Assembly: GCF_021502575.1 (NCBI RefSeq)
Contig: NZ_JAKFGN010000003.1
Span: 248,001 to 312,000 of the forward strand
Reading direction: 5' to 3'
Source of the DNA: Bradyrhizobium sp. G127
Lineage (GTDB): Bacteria > Pseudomonadota > Alphaproteobacteria > Rhizobiales > Xanthobacteraceae
Length of the DNA stretch: 64,000 nucleotides
Shown here: positions 42,575 through 52,661 of the stretch, piece by piece
Numbering within the stretch: position 1 is the stretch's first letter
How the letters are laid out: every line of letters starts with the position of its first letter
Program-made: the position numbers and the translations under genes
The notes under the pieces: generated by a model
What the model was told of the DNA's origin: nothing
The model's input: the letters and a program-made list of their open reading frames with translations, nothing else
The model's database searches: none

Positions 42575-44458
42575 TTGAGCATTTCCCGCCGCCGTATTCT
42601 CCAGAGCGGAGCTTTTGTTGCAGCGGCCCCGATGCTGAAGGCCGCGGGCCTCGATGCCGTCGGATCTGCGCAGGCCCAGCCGGCGCCGGCATGGCGTCAT
42701 GCGCTGTCGCTATTCGGCGACATCAAGTATCCCGCCGATTTCAAGCGTTTCGATTACGTCAATCCAGATGCACCGAAAGGCGGACTGGCGCGGCAGATTT
42801 CCATCGGCACGTTCGACAACTTCAACATCGCGGTCGCCGGTGTGAAGGGCAACATCGCGCCTGCGGTGGGTCTGCTCTACGAGACGTTGATGGCGCGGTC
42901 GCAGGACGAGGCGACGACTCAGTACGGTCTTCTGGCCGAGTCGGTGTCGCATCCGGACGATCATTCGTGGGTGATCTATCGCCTGCGCAAGGAGGCGCGC
43001 TGGAATGACGGCAAGCCGGTGACGCCGGAAGATGTGTTGTTCTCGATGGAGTCGCTGAAGAAATACAGCCCGATGTATTCGTCTTACTACAAGCATGTGG
43101 TGAAGGCGGAGAAAGTCGGTCCGCACGATATCAAGTTCACCTTCGACGCGCCGGGCAATCGCGAATTGCCGACCATTGTCGGCGAACTGACGGTGCTGCC
43201 GAAGCACTGGTGGGAAGGTACCGACAGTGAAGGCCGCAAGCGCGACATCGGCGCGACCACGCTGGAGAAACCGCTCGGCTCCGGTCCCTACGCTATCAAG
43301 GAATTCGTCGCCGGTCGCTCCGTTACCCTGGAGCGGGTGAAGAACTATTGGGGCGAGAAAACTCCGACGCGGATCGGCCAGAACAATTTCGACGAACTGC
43401 GTTACGAATTCTTCCGCGACACCACGGTGTCGCTCGAGGCCTTCAAGGCCGACCAGGCCGACTGGATCATCGAGTCCTCCGCGAAGAACTGGGCGACGGC
43501 CTACGATTTCCCGGCGGTCACCGAGAAGCGCGTGGTGCTCGAGGAATTCCCGATCAACGATTCCGGACGGATGCAGGGCTTCGCCTTCAACATCCGTCGC
43601 CCGCTGTTCGCGGACAAGCGCGTGCGCCGGGCCTTCAACTATGCATTCGACTTCGAGGAAATGAACAAGCAATTGTTCTATGGCCAGTACAAGCGCATCA
43701 ATAGCTACTTCGAAGGCACTGAACTGGCGAGCTCGGGCATCCCTCAAGGCAGGGAGTTCGAGATTCTGAAAGAAGTCTACGGCGAGATTCCGCCGGAGGT
43801 GATCGCCAAACCCTATGAAAATCCGGTCGGCGGTGATCCCGAGAAGGTGCGCGAGAACCGGCGTCAGTCGACCCGCTTGCTGAAAGAGGCCGGTTACGAG
43901 GTCCGCGACCAGAAGCTGGTGGACAAGGAGGGCAAGCAGGTCTCGGTGGAGTTTCTGGTCTCGAACCCGCCCGCCGAGCGCATCGTTCTGTTCTACAAAC
44001 CCTCGCTCGAACGCCTCGGCATCAATGTGACGGTCCGTACCGTCGACGACGCGCAATACCAGAACCGCCTGCGCAACTTCGACTACGACATCATCACTGA
44101 TGTCTGGGGCCAGTCGCTGTCACCCGGCAACGAGCAGCGCGATTTCTGGGGCTCGCAGTCCGCCGACGTACCAGGATCGCGCAACAGCATCGGCATCAAG
44201 AATCCGGTGGTGGACAAGCTGATCGACAAGATCATTTTTGCCGACAACCGCGAGACGCTGGTAGCGGCGACCAAGGCGCTCGATCGCGTCTTGCTGTGGC
44301 ACTATTACGTGGTGCCGCAATTCACCTACGGCTTCATGCGATACGCACGCTGGGATCGCTTCAGCCACGCGCCGCTGCCGAAATATGCCCGGTCCGGTCT
44401 GCCCTCGTTGTGGTGGTTCGACAAGGACAAGGCCGACAAGATCGGCAGGCGTTCTTGA
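42575..44458 (+). CDS. yejA: YejA-type peptide ABC transporter substrate-binding protein, copy 1
   Basis: A 627-residue SBP_bac_5 (cluster C) binding protein of the YejA type. A twin-arginine-like signal SRRRILQSGAFVAAAP precedes HALSLFGDIKYPADFKRFDYVN. It includes LGSGPYAIKEFVAGRSVTLERV, typical of peptide/microcin C binders. The start is a TTG at 42575 with AGGGA 7 bp upstream; the longer ATG frame to 42428 runs through the cycM terminator and is rejected. It is first of a five-gene transporter operon. The likely role is uptake of oligopeptides. Confidence 0.88.
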   Translation: MSISRRRILQSGAFVAAAPMLKAAGLDAVGSAQAQPAPAWRHALSLFGDIKYPADFKRFDYVNPDAPKGGLARQISIGTFDNFNIAVAGVKGNIAPAVGLLYETLMARSQDEATTQYGLLAESVSHPDDHSWVIYRLRKEARWNDGKPVTPEDVLFSMESLKKYSPMYSSYYKHVVKAEKVGPHDIKFTFDAPGNRELPTIVGELTVLPKHWWEGTDSEGRKRDIGATTLEKPLGSGPYAIKEFVAGRSVTLERVKNYWGEKTPTRIGQNNFDELRYEFFRDTTVSLEAFKADQADWIIESSAKNWATAYDFPAVTEKRVVLEEFPINDSGRMQGFAFNIRRPLFADKRVRRAFNYAFDFEEMNKQLFYGQYKRINSYFEGTELASSGIPQGREFEILKEVYGEIPPEVIAKPYENPVGGDPEKVRENRRQSTRLLKEAGYEVRDQKLVDKEGKQVSVEFLVSNPPAERIVLFYKPSLERLGINVTVRTVDDAQYQNRLRNFDYDIITDVWGQSLSPGNEQRDFWGSQSADVPGSRNSIGIKNPVVDKLIDKIIFADNRETLVAATKALDRVLLWHYYVVPQFTYGFMRYARWDRFSHAPLPKYARSGLPSLWWFDKDKADKIGRRS

Positions 44459-46365
44459 CCGGGCTTTCGCGGCGACGGGTTCTTGTTCTTGGCGGCAGCG
44501 CGATGGCGGCGGCGTGGGCGCAGCCGGTGCTGGCCGCAGGCGAAGGCGTTGATGGCGTTCCCGATTCACACGGCATGTCCGCGTTCGGTGACCTGAAATA
44601 TCCGGCGGATTTTCGTCAGTTCGACTATGTCAATGCCGCCGCGCCGAAGGGCGGCGTGTTCTCGACGATCCCGTCGGTGCGCGCCTACAACACCTCATTC
44701 CAGACCTTCAATTCGCTCAACAGTTTCATCCTCCGGGGCGATGGTGCTGCCGGGATGGACCAAACGTTTGCGTCGCTGATGGTCCGGGCCGCCGACGAGC
44801 CGGACGCAATGTACGGTCTTGTCGCGCGCTCCGTGAAGGTCTCACCGGACAAGCTGACGTATCGATTTACCTTGCGGCCGGAAGCGAAATTCCACGACGG
44901 CAGCAGGCTGACAGCACAGGATGCTGCGTTTTCCCTGAATATCCTGAAAGCGAAGGGCCATCCCATCATTCAGCAGCAATTGCGCGACATGGTGAAGGCC
45001 GAAGCCAACGACGACGCGACGCTGACGGTGACGTTTGCGGAAAAGCGCGGCCGCGATGTGCCGCTCTATGCCGCCGGATTGCCGATCTTCTCCAAGGCCT
45101 ATTATGACAAGAAGCCGTTCGACGAATCCACCCTCGAGATTCCGCTCGGCTCCGGGCCTTACAAGGTGGGGCGCTTCGAGGCTGGGCGTTATATCGAGTA
45201 TGATCGCGTCAAGGACTGGTGGGCGAAGGATCTGCCGGTGTCGCGCGGCGCATTCAACTTCGACGCCGTGCGCTACGAGTTCTATCGCGACCGTGACGTC
45301 GCGTTTGAAGGCTTCACTGGTCGCAACTATCTCTATCGCGAGGAGTTCACGGCGCGCATCTGGAACACGCGCTACGATTTCCCCGCCATCAAGGACGGCC
45401 GGGTTAAACAGGAGATTTTGCCCGACGACACGCCGTCGGGCGCGCAGGGCTGGTTTCTCAACATGCGGCGGGCGCAGTTCAAGGACCCGCGCGTGCGCGA
45501 GGCGCTGATCCAGGCGTTTGATTTCGAATGGACCAACAAGACCATCATGTACGGCGCCTATGCGCGCACGGTCTCGCCATTCCAGAACTCCGATCTGATG
45601 GCGACCGGCGCGCCGTCACCGGAGGAACTCAAGCTGCTTGAGCCGTTCCGCGGTCAGGTGCCGGACGAAGTGTTCGGTGCGCCGTTCCTGCCGCCGGTGT
45701 CCGACGGTTCGGGGCAGGACCGCACGCTGCTGCGCAAGGCGTCGCAACTGCTGCTCGATGCGGGATGTCTGATCAAGGACGGCAAGCGCCGGCTGCCCAA
45801 TGGCGATCCTTTCAGAATCGAATTCCTGCTCGATGAGCCGGCGTTTCAGGCCCATCACGCGCCCTATATCAAGAACCTTGGCGTGCTCGGCATCGATGCC
45901 AGCGTGCGGCTGGTCGATCCGGTGCAGTATCGCGCGCGCCTCGATGATTTCGATTTCGATCTCGCGATCCAGCGCTTCAGCATGTCGTCCACGCCGGGCG
46001 ATGCGATGCGGACGTTCTTTTCGTCGCAGGTTGCCGACATCAAGGGCTCGCAGAACCTGTCGGGTATCAAGAGCCCGGCGCTCGATGCGCTGATCGAGCG
46101 CATCATCGCCGCGAATGACCGCGACGAGTTGCGCATTGCCTGCCGGGCTTTCGACCGCGTGTTCCGCGCGGGCCGCTATTGGGTGCCGCAATGGTATTCG
46201 GCCAGCCACCGCATTGCCTATTGGGATGTCTTCGCCCATCCTCCGACCATCCCGCGCTATGCGGGCAGCGTCGGCGTGCCGGATCTCTGGTGGATCGACG
46301 AGGCCAAGGCGAAGAAGCCTGAGCAGGCCAAGCCTGAACAAACCAAGCCCGGACAGGCGAAGTAA
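44455..46365 (+). CDS. YejA-type peptide ABC transporter substrate-binding protein, copy 2
   Basis: A 636-residue paralogue of the preceding gene product. The signal is twin-arginine-like (SRRRVLVLGGSAMAAAW), and the mature part begins MSAFGDLKYPADFRQFDYVN. LGSGPYKVGRFEAGRYIEYDRV and GTRYDF-like blocks follow the copy 1 layout. It ends in a Lys/Pro/Gln repeat (EQAKPEQTKPGQAK). A TTG at 44455 overlaps the TGA of copy 1 (TTGA), with CAGG 6 bp upstream, so translation is coupled. The two proteins are clearly diverged, so they may bind different peptides for one channel. Confidence 0.88.
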   Translation: MTGLSRRRVLVLGGSAMAAAWAQPVLAAGEGVDGVPDSHGMSAFGDLKYPADFRQFDYVNAAAPKGGVFSTIPSVRAYNTSFQTFNSLNSFILRGDGAAGMDQTFASLMVRAADEPDAMYGLVARSVKVSPDKLTYRFTLRPEAKFHDGSRLTAQDAAFSLNILKAKGHPIIQQQLRDMVKAEANDDATLTVTFAEKRGRDVPLYAAGLPIFSKAYYDKKPFDESTLEIPLGSGPYKVGRFEAGRYIEYDRVKDWWAKDLPVSRGAFNFDAVRYEFYRDRDVAFEGFTGRNYLYREEFTARIWNTRYDFPAIKDGRVKQEILPDDTPSGAQGWFLNMRRAQFKDPRVREALIQAFDFEWTNKTIMYGAYARTVSPFQNSDLMATGAPSPEELKLLEPFRGQVPDEVFGAPFLPPVSDGSGQDRTLLRKASQLLLDAGCLIKDGKRRLPNGDPFRIEFLLDEPAFQAHHAPYIKNLGVLGIDASVRLVDPVQYRARLDDFDFDLAIQRFSMSSTPGDAMRTFFSSQVADIKGSQNLSGIKSPALDALIERIIAANDRDELRIACRAFDRVFRAGRYWVPQWYSASHRIAYWDVFAHPPTIPRYAGSVGVPDLWWIDEAKAKKPEQAKPEQTKPGQAK

Positions 46366-46368
46366 ATC

Positions 46369-47478
46369 ATGAGCGCGTATATCGCCCGCCGCATCCTTTT
46401 GATGATTCCCACGCTGCTGGGCATTCTGTTCGTGTCCTTCGTGGTGGTGCAGTTTGCACCCGGCGGGCCGGTGGAACGGGTGATTGCGCAATTGTCCGGC
46501 TCGGATACCGGCGCCAGCTCGCGCATCTCGGGATCGTCCGGCGGCGATTTTGCTTCGCGCCCGCAGGCCGGCGCGTCGGCCGATGCCGTCAGTTCGAAAT
46601 ATCGCGGCGCGCAGGGTCTCGATCCAGATTTCGTGAAGAGCCTTGAAAAGCAGTTCGGCTTCGACAAGCCCGCGCCCGAGCGCTTCGCGCTGATGCTGTG
46701 GAATTTCGCGCAGTTCGATTTCGGCAAGAGCTATTTCCGCGATGTCAGCGTGATCCAGCTCATCAAGGAGAAGCTGCCAGTCTCGATGTCGCTCGGCATC
46801 TGGATGACGCTTCTGACGTATCTGATCTCGATTCCGCTCGGCATCCGCAAGGCCATGCATGACGGCTCTAAGTTCGACGTCTGGACCTCTGGCATCATCA
46901 TCATCGGCTTTGCAATTCCAGGTTTCCTGTTCGCAATCTTGCTCATCATCCTGTTCGCGGGCGGATCGTTCTTCGACATCTTCCCGCTGAGGGGACTGAC
47001 GTCCGACGGCTGGTCGACGTTTCCATGGTATTGGAAGATCATCGACTATTTCTGGCATATCACGCTGCCGCTGATCTCGATGGCGCTCGGCGCGTTCGCC
47101 ACCATGACGCTGCTGACTAAGAACTCGTTCCTCGACGAAATTCGCAAGCAATACGTGATGACCGCGCGCGCCAAGGGCTGCAGCGAGACGCAGGTGCTGT
47201 ATGGCCACATCTTTCGCAACGCGATGCTGATTGTGATCGCCGGATTCCCGAGTGCGTTTATTCACGCGTTCTTCTCCGGCTCGCTGCTGATCGAAACCAT
47301 CTTCTCGCTCGACGGTCTCGGTCTTCTTGGATTTGAAAGCGTGCTGAATCGCGATTATCCGGTGGTGTTCGGCACGCTGTTTATCTTCTCGCTGGTCGGT
47401 CTTGTGGTCAATCTGATCTCGGATCTCGCCTATATGTGGATCGATCCGCGGATCGATTTCGAGGCGCGCGAAGTATGA
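46369..47478 (+). CDS. yejB: Peptide ABC transporter permease YejB
   Basis: A 369-residue DppB-type permease. It starts YIARRILLMIPTLLGILFVSFVVVQF-like sequence, then has a soluble periplasmic insert of about 60 residues (Ser/Gly-rich SGSDTGASSRISGSSGG). The EAA-type loop near ARAKGCSETQVLYGHIFRNA contacts the ATPase. The insert is typical of YejB. The ATG is 4 bp after the copy 2 stop and the end overlaps yejE. Confidence 0.92.
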   Translation: MSAYIARRILLMIPTLLGILFVSFVVVQFAPGGPVERVIAQLSGSDTGASSRISGSSGGDFASRPQAGASADAVSSKYRGAQGLDPDFVKSLEKQFGFDKPAPERFALMLWNFAQFDFGKSYFRDVSVIQLIKEKLPVSMSLGIWMTLLTYLISIPLGIRKAMHDGSKFDVWTSGIIIIGFAIPGFLFAILLIILFAGGSFFDIFPLRGLTSDGWSTFPWYWKIIDYFWHITLPLISMALGAFATMTLLTKNSFLDEIRKQYVMTARAKGCSETQVLYGHIFRNAMLIVIAGFPSAFIHAFFSGSLLIETIFSLDGLGLLGFESVLNRDYPVVFGTLFIFSLVGLVVNLISDLAYMWIDPRIDFEAREV

Positions 47479-48653
47479 CGATCGCACCTATTCCGCCGGT
47501 CGAAGCTACGTCGCAGACGCCGCTGGGCGAGGCGGTGCCGCCGTCGCGACATCCGCTGCGCCTGTCGCCGCTTAACCAGCGGCGCTGGCGCAATTTCAAA
47601 TCCAACCGCCGGGGCTACTGGTCGTTCTGGATTTTCTCGTTTCTGTTTCTTATCTCGCTTTTTGCGGAATTGATTGCCAATGATCGCCCGTTTCTGATCA
47701 AGTTCGACGGCAAGTTGTATTTCCCGGCTTTCATCAATTACTCGGAGACGACATTCGGCGGCGATTTCGAGACCTCCGCGGACTACCGCGATCCCTACCT
47801 GCAAAAGCTGATCGCCGAGAAGAACGGCACCATTGTTTGGCCGCTGATCCGCTACTCTTACGATACGCATAATCTCGACCTGCCGACGCCCGCGCCCTCG
47901 AAGCCGACATGGATGCTGACGGAAGCGCAATGCAAGCCGGTGGTCGAGAAGAAGGGCCTCAAGAGTTGCCGTGATCTCGAATACAACTGGCTTGGCACCG
48001 ATGATCAGGGCCGCGACGTGGTCGCGCGGCTGATCTACGGCTTCCGCATCTCGGTGCTGTTCGGCCTCGCGCTGACGATCATTTCATCGGTGGTCGGCAT
48101 CGCCGCCGGCGGCATCCAGGGTTATTTCGGCGGCTGGGTCGATCTCCTGTTCCAGCGCTTTATCGAGGTCTGGACCGCGATTCCGTCGCTCTATCTGCTG
48201 CTGATCCTGTCGTCGGTGCTGGTGCCGGGCTTCTTCGTACTGCTCGGAATCCTGCTGTTGTTCTCGTGGGTGTCGCTGGTCGGCCTGGTGCGCGCGGAAT
48301 TCCTGCGCGGGCGCAATTTCGAATACATTCAGGCCGCGCGCGCGCTCGGCGTCTCCAACGGCACCATCATGTTCCGCCATCTGCTGCCCAATGCGATGGT
48401 GGCGACCATGACCTTCCTGCCGTTCATCGTGTCGTCTTCGGTGATGACGCTGACCGCTCTGGATTTTCTCGGCTTCGGTCTGCCGCCCGGTTCGCCGTCA
48501 CTCGGTGAGTTGCTGTCGCAGGGCAAGTCCAATGTGCAGGCGCCGTGGCTCGGATTCACCGGCTTCTTCTCGGTGGCGATCATGCTGTCGCTTCTGATCT
48601 TCATCGGCGAGGGCGTGCGCGACGCCTTCGATCCGCGCAAGACGTTCAGGTGA
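47475..48653 (+). CDS. yejE: Peptide ABC transporter permease YejE
   Basis: A 392-residue DppC-type permease. It has an N-terminal cytoplasmic segment with LSPLNQRRWRNFKSNRRGYWS, the OppC_N region, a periplasmic loop of about 120 residues, and the permease core with NWLGTDDQGRDVVARLIYGFRIS and the EAA loop AARALGVSNGTIMFRHLLPNA. The ATG at 47475 overlaps the yejB stop (ATGA). Confidence 0.92.
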   Translation: MTIAPIPPVEATSQTPLGEAVPPSRHPLRLSPLNQRRWRNFKSNRRGYWSFWIFSFLFLISLFAELIANDRPFLIKFDGKLYFPAFINYSETTFGGDFETSADYRDPYLQKLIAEKNGTIVWPLIRYSYDTHNLDLPTPAPSKPTWMLTEAQCKPVVEKKGLKSCRDLEYNWLGTDDQGRDVVARLIYGFRISVLFGLALTIISSVVGIAAGGIQGYFGGWVDLLFQRFIEVWTAIPSLYLLLILSSVLVPGFFVLLGILLLFSWVSLVGLVRAEFLRGRNFEYIQAARALGVSNGTIMFRHLLPNAMVATMTFLPFIVSSSVMTLTALDFLGFGLPPGSPSLGELLSQGKSNVQAPWLGFTGFFSVAIMLSLLIFIGEGVRDAFDPRKTFR

Positions 48654-48661
48654 GGGTGAGC

Positions 48662-50302
48662 ATGTTGGATGCAATCAACCAGCCCTTGCTCGATGTGCGC
48701 GATCTGTCGGTAGCTTTCCGCCAAGCCGGTAGTGAGAGCCTGGCCGTCGATCATGTTTCTTTCTCGATCGATCGCGGGCAGTGCGTAGCGCTGGTCGGCG
48801 AATCCGGCTCCGGAAAATCGGTCAGCGCGCTGTCTGTGCTGAAGCTGCTGCCATATCCCACGGCGTTTCATCCTTCAGGCGGCATCCGCTTCAAGGGGCA
48901 GGAACTGCTCGGCATGAGCGAGAACGAGATGCGCGGCATTCGCGGCAACGACATCTCGATCATCTTTCAGGAGCCGATGACCTCGCTCAATCCGCTGCAC
49001 ACGATCGAGGCGCAGATCGGCGAGGTGATCCATCTGCACAGCGGCGTGCGCGGGGCGATGGCGCGTGCGCGGATTCTCGAACTGCTGACGCAGGTCGGCA
49101 TTCCCGAGCCCGAAACGCGGCTCGCCAGCTATCCGCACCAGTTGTCCGGCGGCCAGCGGCAGCGGGTGATGATTGCGATGGCGCTTGCCAACGAGCCGGA
49201 CCTCCTGATCGCCGACGAGCCGACCACCGCGCTCGACGTCACGGTGCAGGCGCAGATCCTGAAACTGCTCGGCGAAATTCGCGAGCGGCTCGGCATGAGC
49301 ATGCTGTTCATCACCCACGATCTCGGCATCGTGCGGCGCATCGCCGACAAGGTCTGCGTCATGAACAACGGCAAGATCGTCGAGCAGGGACCGGTCGAGC
49401 AGGTGTTCACCGCCGCGCAGCATCCCTACACGAAAGCGCTGCTGGCGGCGGAGCCGAAACCGGATCCCGCGCCGCCGCGTCCCGATGCGCCCGTGGTGAT
49501 CTCGTCGGATGATCTCAAGGTCTGGTTTCCGATCAAGCGCGGCCTGCTGCGCAAGACCGTTGGGCACATCAAGGCGGTGGACGGCGTCAGCGTGTCGGTG
49601 CGTCAGGGTGAAACGCTCGGCGTCGTCGGCGAATCCGGCTCGGGCAAGACCACGCTGGGGCTGGCGCTGCTGCGGCTGATTTCCTCGAATGGGCCGATCG
49701 TGTTTCTCGGCAATGACATTCAGGGGTTGAACTTCAAGCAAATGCGGCCGATCCGCCGCGACATGCAGATCGTGTTTCAGGATCCGTTTGGCGCGCTTAG
49801 CCCGCGCATGTCGGTGGGCGACATCGTCGCCGAGGGGCTGGGCGTGCATCAGCCGTCGCTGAACGAGGAGGAGCGCGAGGCGCGTGTCGTCAAGGCGCTG
49901 AAGGAGGTCGGCCTCGATCCGGCGACGCGCTTCCGCTATCCGCATGAATTCTCCGGCGGCCAGCGCCAGCGTATCTCGATCGCACGCGCCGTGGTGCTGG
50001 AGCCGAATTTCGTGGTGCTGGACGAGCCGACCAGCGCGCTCGACATGCTGTTCCAGGCGCAGATGGTGGATCTGCTACGCGACCTGCAACGCAAGCGCGA
50101 CCTGACCTATATGTTCATCTCGCACGACCTGCGCGTCGTGGCCTCGTTGGCGAGCAACCTGATCGTCATGCGGCATGGCAAAGTGGTGGAGCAGGGCGCA
50201 GCGGCGGAACTGTTCAGGAATCCGAAGACCGATTACACCCGCGCCCTGTTCGCGGCGGCGTTCAACATTGAGGCCGCGCCGAACATCGTGCCGGAGATGT
50301 GA
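48662..50302 (+). CDS. yejF: Peptide ABC transporter ATP-binding protein YejF (two ATPase domains)
   Basis: A 546-residue protein with two full ABC ATPase domains fused, as in YejF. Domain 1 (about 10-270) has Walker A GESGSGKS, signature [17 protein letters not shown] and Walker [13 protein letters not shown]. Domain 2 (about 285-540) has [26 protein letters not shown] and [12 protein letters not shown]. It powers the YejBE channel. The ATG at 48662 has GAGGGTGAG upstream. It is the last gene of the operon, followed by a REP-like palindrome. Confidence 0.94.
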   Translation: MLDAINQPLLDVRDLSVAFRQAGSESLAVDHVSFSIDRGQCVALVGESGSGKSVSALSVLKLLPYPTAFHPSGGIRFKGQELLGMSENEMRGIRGNDISIIFQEPMTSLNPLHTIEAQIGEVIHLHSGVRGAMARARILELLTQVGIPEPETRLASYPHQLSGGQRQRVMIAMALANEPDLLIADEPTTALDVTVQAQILKLLGEIRERLGMSMLFITHDLGIVRRIADKVCVMNNGKIVEQGPVEQVFTAAQHPYTKALLAAEPKPDPAPPRPDAPVVISSDDLKVWFPIKRGLLRKTVGHIKAVDGVSVSVRQGETLGVVGESGSGKTTLGLALLRLISSNGPIVFLGNDIQGLNFKQMRPIRRDMQIVFQDPFGALSPRMSVGDIVAEGLGVHQPSLNEEEREARVVKALKEVGLDPATRFRYPHEFSGGQRQRISIARAVVLEPNFVVLDEPTSALDMLFQAQMVDLLRDLQRKRDLTYMFISHDLRVVASLASNLIVMRHGKVVEQGAAAELFRNPKTDYTRALFAAAFNIEAAPNIVPEM

Positions 50303-50320
50303 TTGCCATGTTTCTCTCCT

Positions 50321-50402
50321 CGTCATTGCGAGGAGCGCTTGCGACGAAGCAATTCAACCCTCTGGACCAAGACCGGATTGCTTCGCTTCGCTCGCAATGA
50401 CG
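50321..50402. repeat. REP-like palindromic repeat, copy C
   Basis: Left arm CGTCATTGCGAGGAGCGC...GAAGCAATT (50321-50354) and right arm GGATTGCTTCGC...GCAATGACG (50375-50402) nearly match copy A at 10145. It lies between the convergent yejF and NlpC/P60 genes. Confidence 0.78.
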
Positions 50403-50437
50403 GTGTGAATGGCGCGTGCTAGGGAAGACGCCGACAT

Positions 50438-51292
50438 CTAGAACCGCCTGATGCTGCTGACGTCGCTCCCCGCAGCCTTGATCCTTTCAATAGCGGGCTG
50501 TGTCGGTTCGATCGCCGTCGCCATGTGATGCGCATTGGCGTGAACGATGCTGTCGCTATCGCGCACGATCGCCACATGGCCTTTCCAGAACATCAGGTCG
50601 CCGCGCTTGAGGTCATGCCATTGCGCGGACGGCAGCGCCGTTCCCAATGCGGCTTCCTGCATGTCACTGTCGCGCGGCGCCTTGATCCCGGCGGCGGCGA
50701 GCGAGACCTGCACCAGTCCTGAACAATCGATGCCGAGTCCGGACTTGCCGCCCCACAGATAGGGCGTCCCAATGAAGCGTTCCGCAACCGCGACGAAATC
50801 CGTCTCTACCATATCGAGCGGAGCCACATGCTGCGCGGGCAGATAATGCCGCTGGCGGGTCATGGCGAAACCGTTATCGATCTTGATGATCTCGACGCGC
50901 GCGCCGAGCGGCAGACTCTCGGCCGGCGGCAGTTTGATCGACGGTCCGGGGAAAGCGAAGGTACGCAGCGCGGTCACTTTATGAGTGAGCGTGCTGCGCG
51001 GCTGCACCAGCGCATGGTCCGGCAGCCAGCCGACATAACCGTCGGATTGTAACTGGCCCCACGCCCAGCCTTCCGCGTCGCGATCGTAGATCGTGACGCG
51101 CTCCCCCTTAAGCGCTTCGGTCTCAAGTGCTGCATCATGCGACGGATCGCGCCGCACCGGTGCGATCGGGTCGAACACCTCGAACTCGATACCTTCGACA
51201 AACTGCGCCGCGTTCACCTGGCCTACGAGATGTCTCGCGGCGAGGTCCGGGCGAGCGGGCGTCAGCCTTGGATCGAATTTCCGATCAGCCAT
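50438..51292 (-). CDS. NlpC/P60-family cell-wall hydrolase with SH3-like domains
   Basis: A 284-residue protein. Bacterial SH3-like regions cover about residues 55-155 (VTIYDRDAEGWAWGQLQSDGY, VGWLPDHALV, then a second barrel). The NlpC/P60 papain-like domain covers 163-284. The catalytic Cys is C190 in GLGIDCSGLVQ and the His is H239 in KGHVAIVRD, with H251 as the probable third polar residue. It should cleave gamma-D-Glu-diamino acid bonds in peptidoglycan peptides. There is no obvious signal peptide, which suggests cytosolic muropeptide recycling. Its start overlaps the aminopeptidase gene by 8 bp, so the two are co-expressed. Confidence 0.88.
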   Translation of the reverse strand: MADRKFDPRLTPARPDLAARHLVGQVNAAQFVEGIEFEVFDPIAPVRRDPSHDAALETEALKGERVTIYDRDAEGWAWGQLQSDGYVGWLPDHALVQPRSTLTHKVTALRTFAFPGPSIKLPPAESLPLGARVEIIKIDNGFAMTRQRHYLPAQHVAPLDMVETDFVAVAERFIGTPYLWGGKSGLGIDCSGLVQVSLAAAGIKAPRDSDMQEAALGTALPSAQWHDLKRGDLMFWKGHVAIVRDSDSIVHANAHHMATAIEPTQPAIERIKAAGSDVSSIRRF

Positions 51293-52661
51293 AACGCTCG
51301 CTCAGGAGCTTGTAGATCGCGCGCGCGGCCTGGCATTCGCCGCCTTCGGGCCGCGCTGGCTTTGCTGTCGGCGTCCAGCCATAAATATCGACATGCAGCC
51401 AGCTCTTCGCGTGTTCGACGAAGCGTTTCAGGAACAGCGCACAGGTGATCGATCCTGCGAATGCGCCGCCGGGGGCGTTGTTGAGGTCGGCGGTCTTGGA
51501 GTCGAGCCACTTGTCGTAAGGCATCCACAGCGGCATCCGCCACAGCGGATCGTTCTCGGCGCGGGCATGGCGGGCGACATCGGCCGCGAGTGCCTCATCA
51601 TCGGTATAGAACGGCGGCAGGTCCGGCCCCAGCGCCACGCGTGCCGCTCCCGTCAGTGTGCCGAGATCGATCAGCAGGTCGGGCTTTTCTTCATCGGCGA
51701 GCGCGAGCGCATCGGCCAGAACAAGGCGTCCTTCGGCATCTGTGTTGCCGATCTCGACGCTTACGCCTTTGCGTGATTTGAAAATATCGAGCGGGCGGAA
51801 AGCATTTCCCGCCACTGCATTCTCGACGGCAGGAATGAGAACGCGCAGACGAACTTTCAGCTTCGCATCCATGATCATCTGCGCCAGCGCCAGTACATTG
51901 GCCGCGCCGCCCATATCCTTCTTCATGATCAGCATGCCGCTTGATGGCTTCAGATCGAGGCCGCCGGTGTCGAAGCACACGCCCTTGCCGACCAGCGCGA
52001 CCTTAGGATGCTTCGGATCGCCCCATGTGAATTCGATCAGGCGCGGTGCACGAGTGGACGCCATGCCGACGGCGTGGATCAGCGGAAAATTTCCGGCCAG
52101 CAGTTCGTCGCCGACGATGGAGATGAAACTGGCGCCATATCTTTCCGCCAGCGCACGCGCAGCCTGTTCGAGTTCCTCCGGTCCCATGTCGTTCGACGGT
52201 GTGTTGATCAGGTCGCGCGCCAGGGTGGCGGCATCCGCCATGCGCGTGATCTCCGCCATGTCGACGCCATCGGGCGGAACCAGCTTTGCTCCGGGCGCAT
52301 CGTTCTTTTTGTAGCGGCCGAAGCGGTAAGTGCCGAGCGCGAAGGCCAGCACCGCGAGACGCGCGTCGTGGGGCGCGTTGGCGAAATTGTAAGTGCCAGC
52401 AGGCAACAGGCCGGGCAATTGTCCGGGCCGGAACATGTCGCGCCACTCGCTGGCCTGATCCTCGATGCCGAACACGACATGGGCGAGCGATCCGTCCTGC
52501 GCCGGCAGCGCGAGATACTGGCCGGGCTTCGCGGTGAAGGCGTTCGCCTTGGCGAACTGCCGGGCTGCGGCCGGAAGCGTCGCGCTAAGGTCCTCCCAAG
52601 TCGACTTGGTGGCGAAGGTGATGGGAATGGCGGCGGCGGAATTCTGGAAGGCTGGATGCAT
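51285..52661 (-). CDS. M17 leucyl aminopeptidase-family protein
   Basis: A 458-residue cytosolic metallopeptidase. Metal and catalytic residues lie in VGKGVCFDTGGLDLKPSSGM, KKDMGGAANVLALAQ and NTDAEGRLVLADAL, with LTGAARVALG after. It is shorter than E. coli PepA and has a reduced N-terminal domain, like the PepB-type group. It removes N-terminal residues from peptides. The overlap with the NlpC/P60 gene suggests sequential trimming of muropeptides, which is inference. Confidence 0.9.
   Translation of the reverse strand: MHPAFQNSAAAIPITFATKSTWEDLSATLPAAARQFAKANAFTAKPGQYLALPAQDGSLAHVVFGIEDQASEWRDMFRPGQLPGLLPAGTYNFANAPHDARLAVLAFALGTYRFGRYKKNDAPGAKLVPPDGVDMAEITRMADAATLARDLINTPSNDMGPEELEQAARALAERYGASFISIVGDELLAGNFPLIHAVGMASTRAPRLIEFTWGDPKHPKVALVGKGVCFDTGGLDLKPSSGMLIMKKDMGGAANVLALAQMIMDAKLKVRLRVLIPAVENAVAGNAFRPLDIFKSRKGVSVEIGNTDAEGRLVLADALALADEEKPDLLIDLGTLTGAARVALGPDLPPFYTDDEALAADVARHARAENDPLWRMPLWMPYDKWLDSKTADLNNAPGGAFAGSITCALFLKRFVEHAKSWLHVDIYGWTPTAKPARPEGGECQAARAIYKLLSERYG

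Noticed and set aside
44296..44454. N-terminal 53 residues of the longer frame for the second Yej binding protein
   Set aside because: They overlap the end of copy 1 out of frame and precede the signal peptide. The TTG at 44455 overlapping the stop is the better start.
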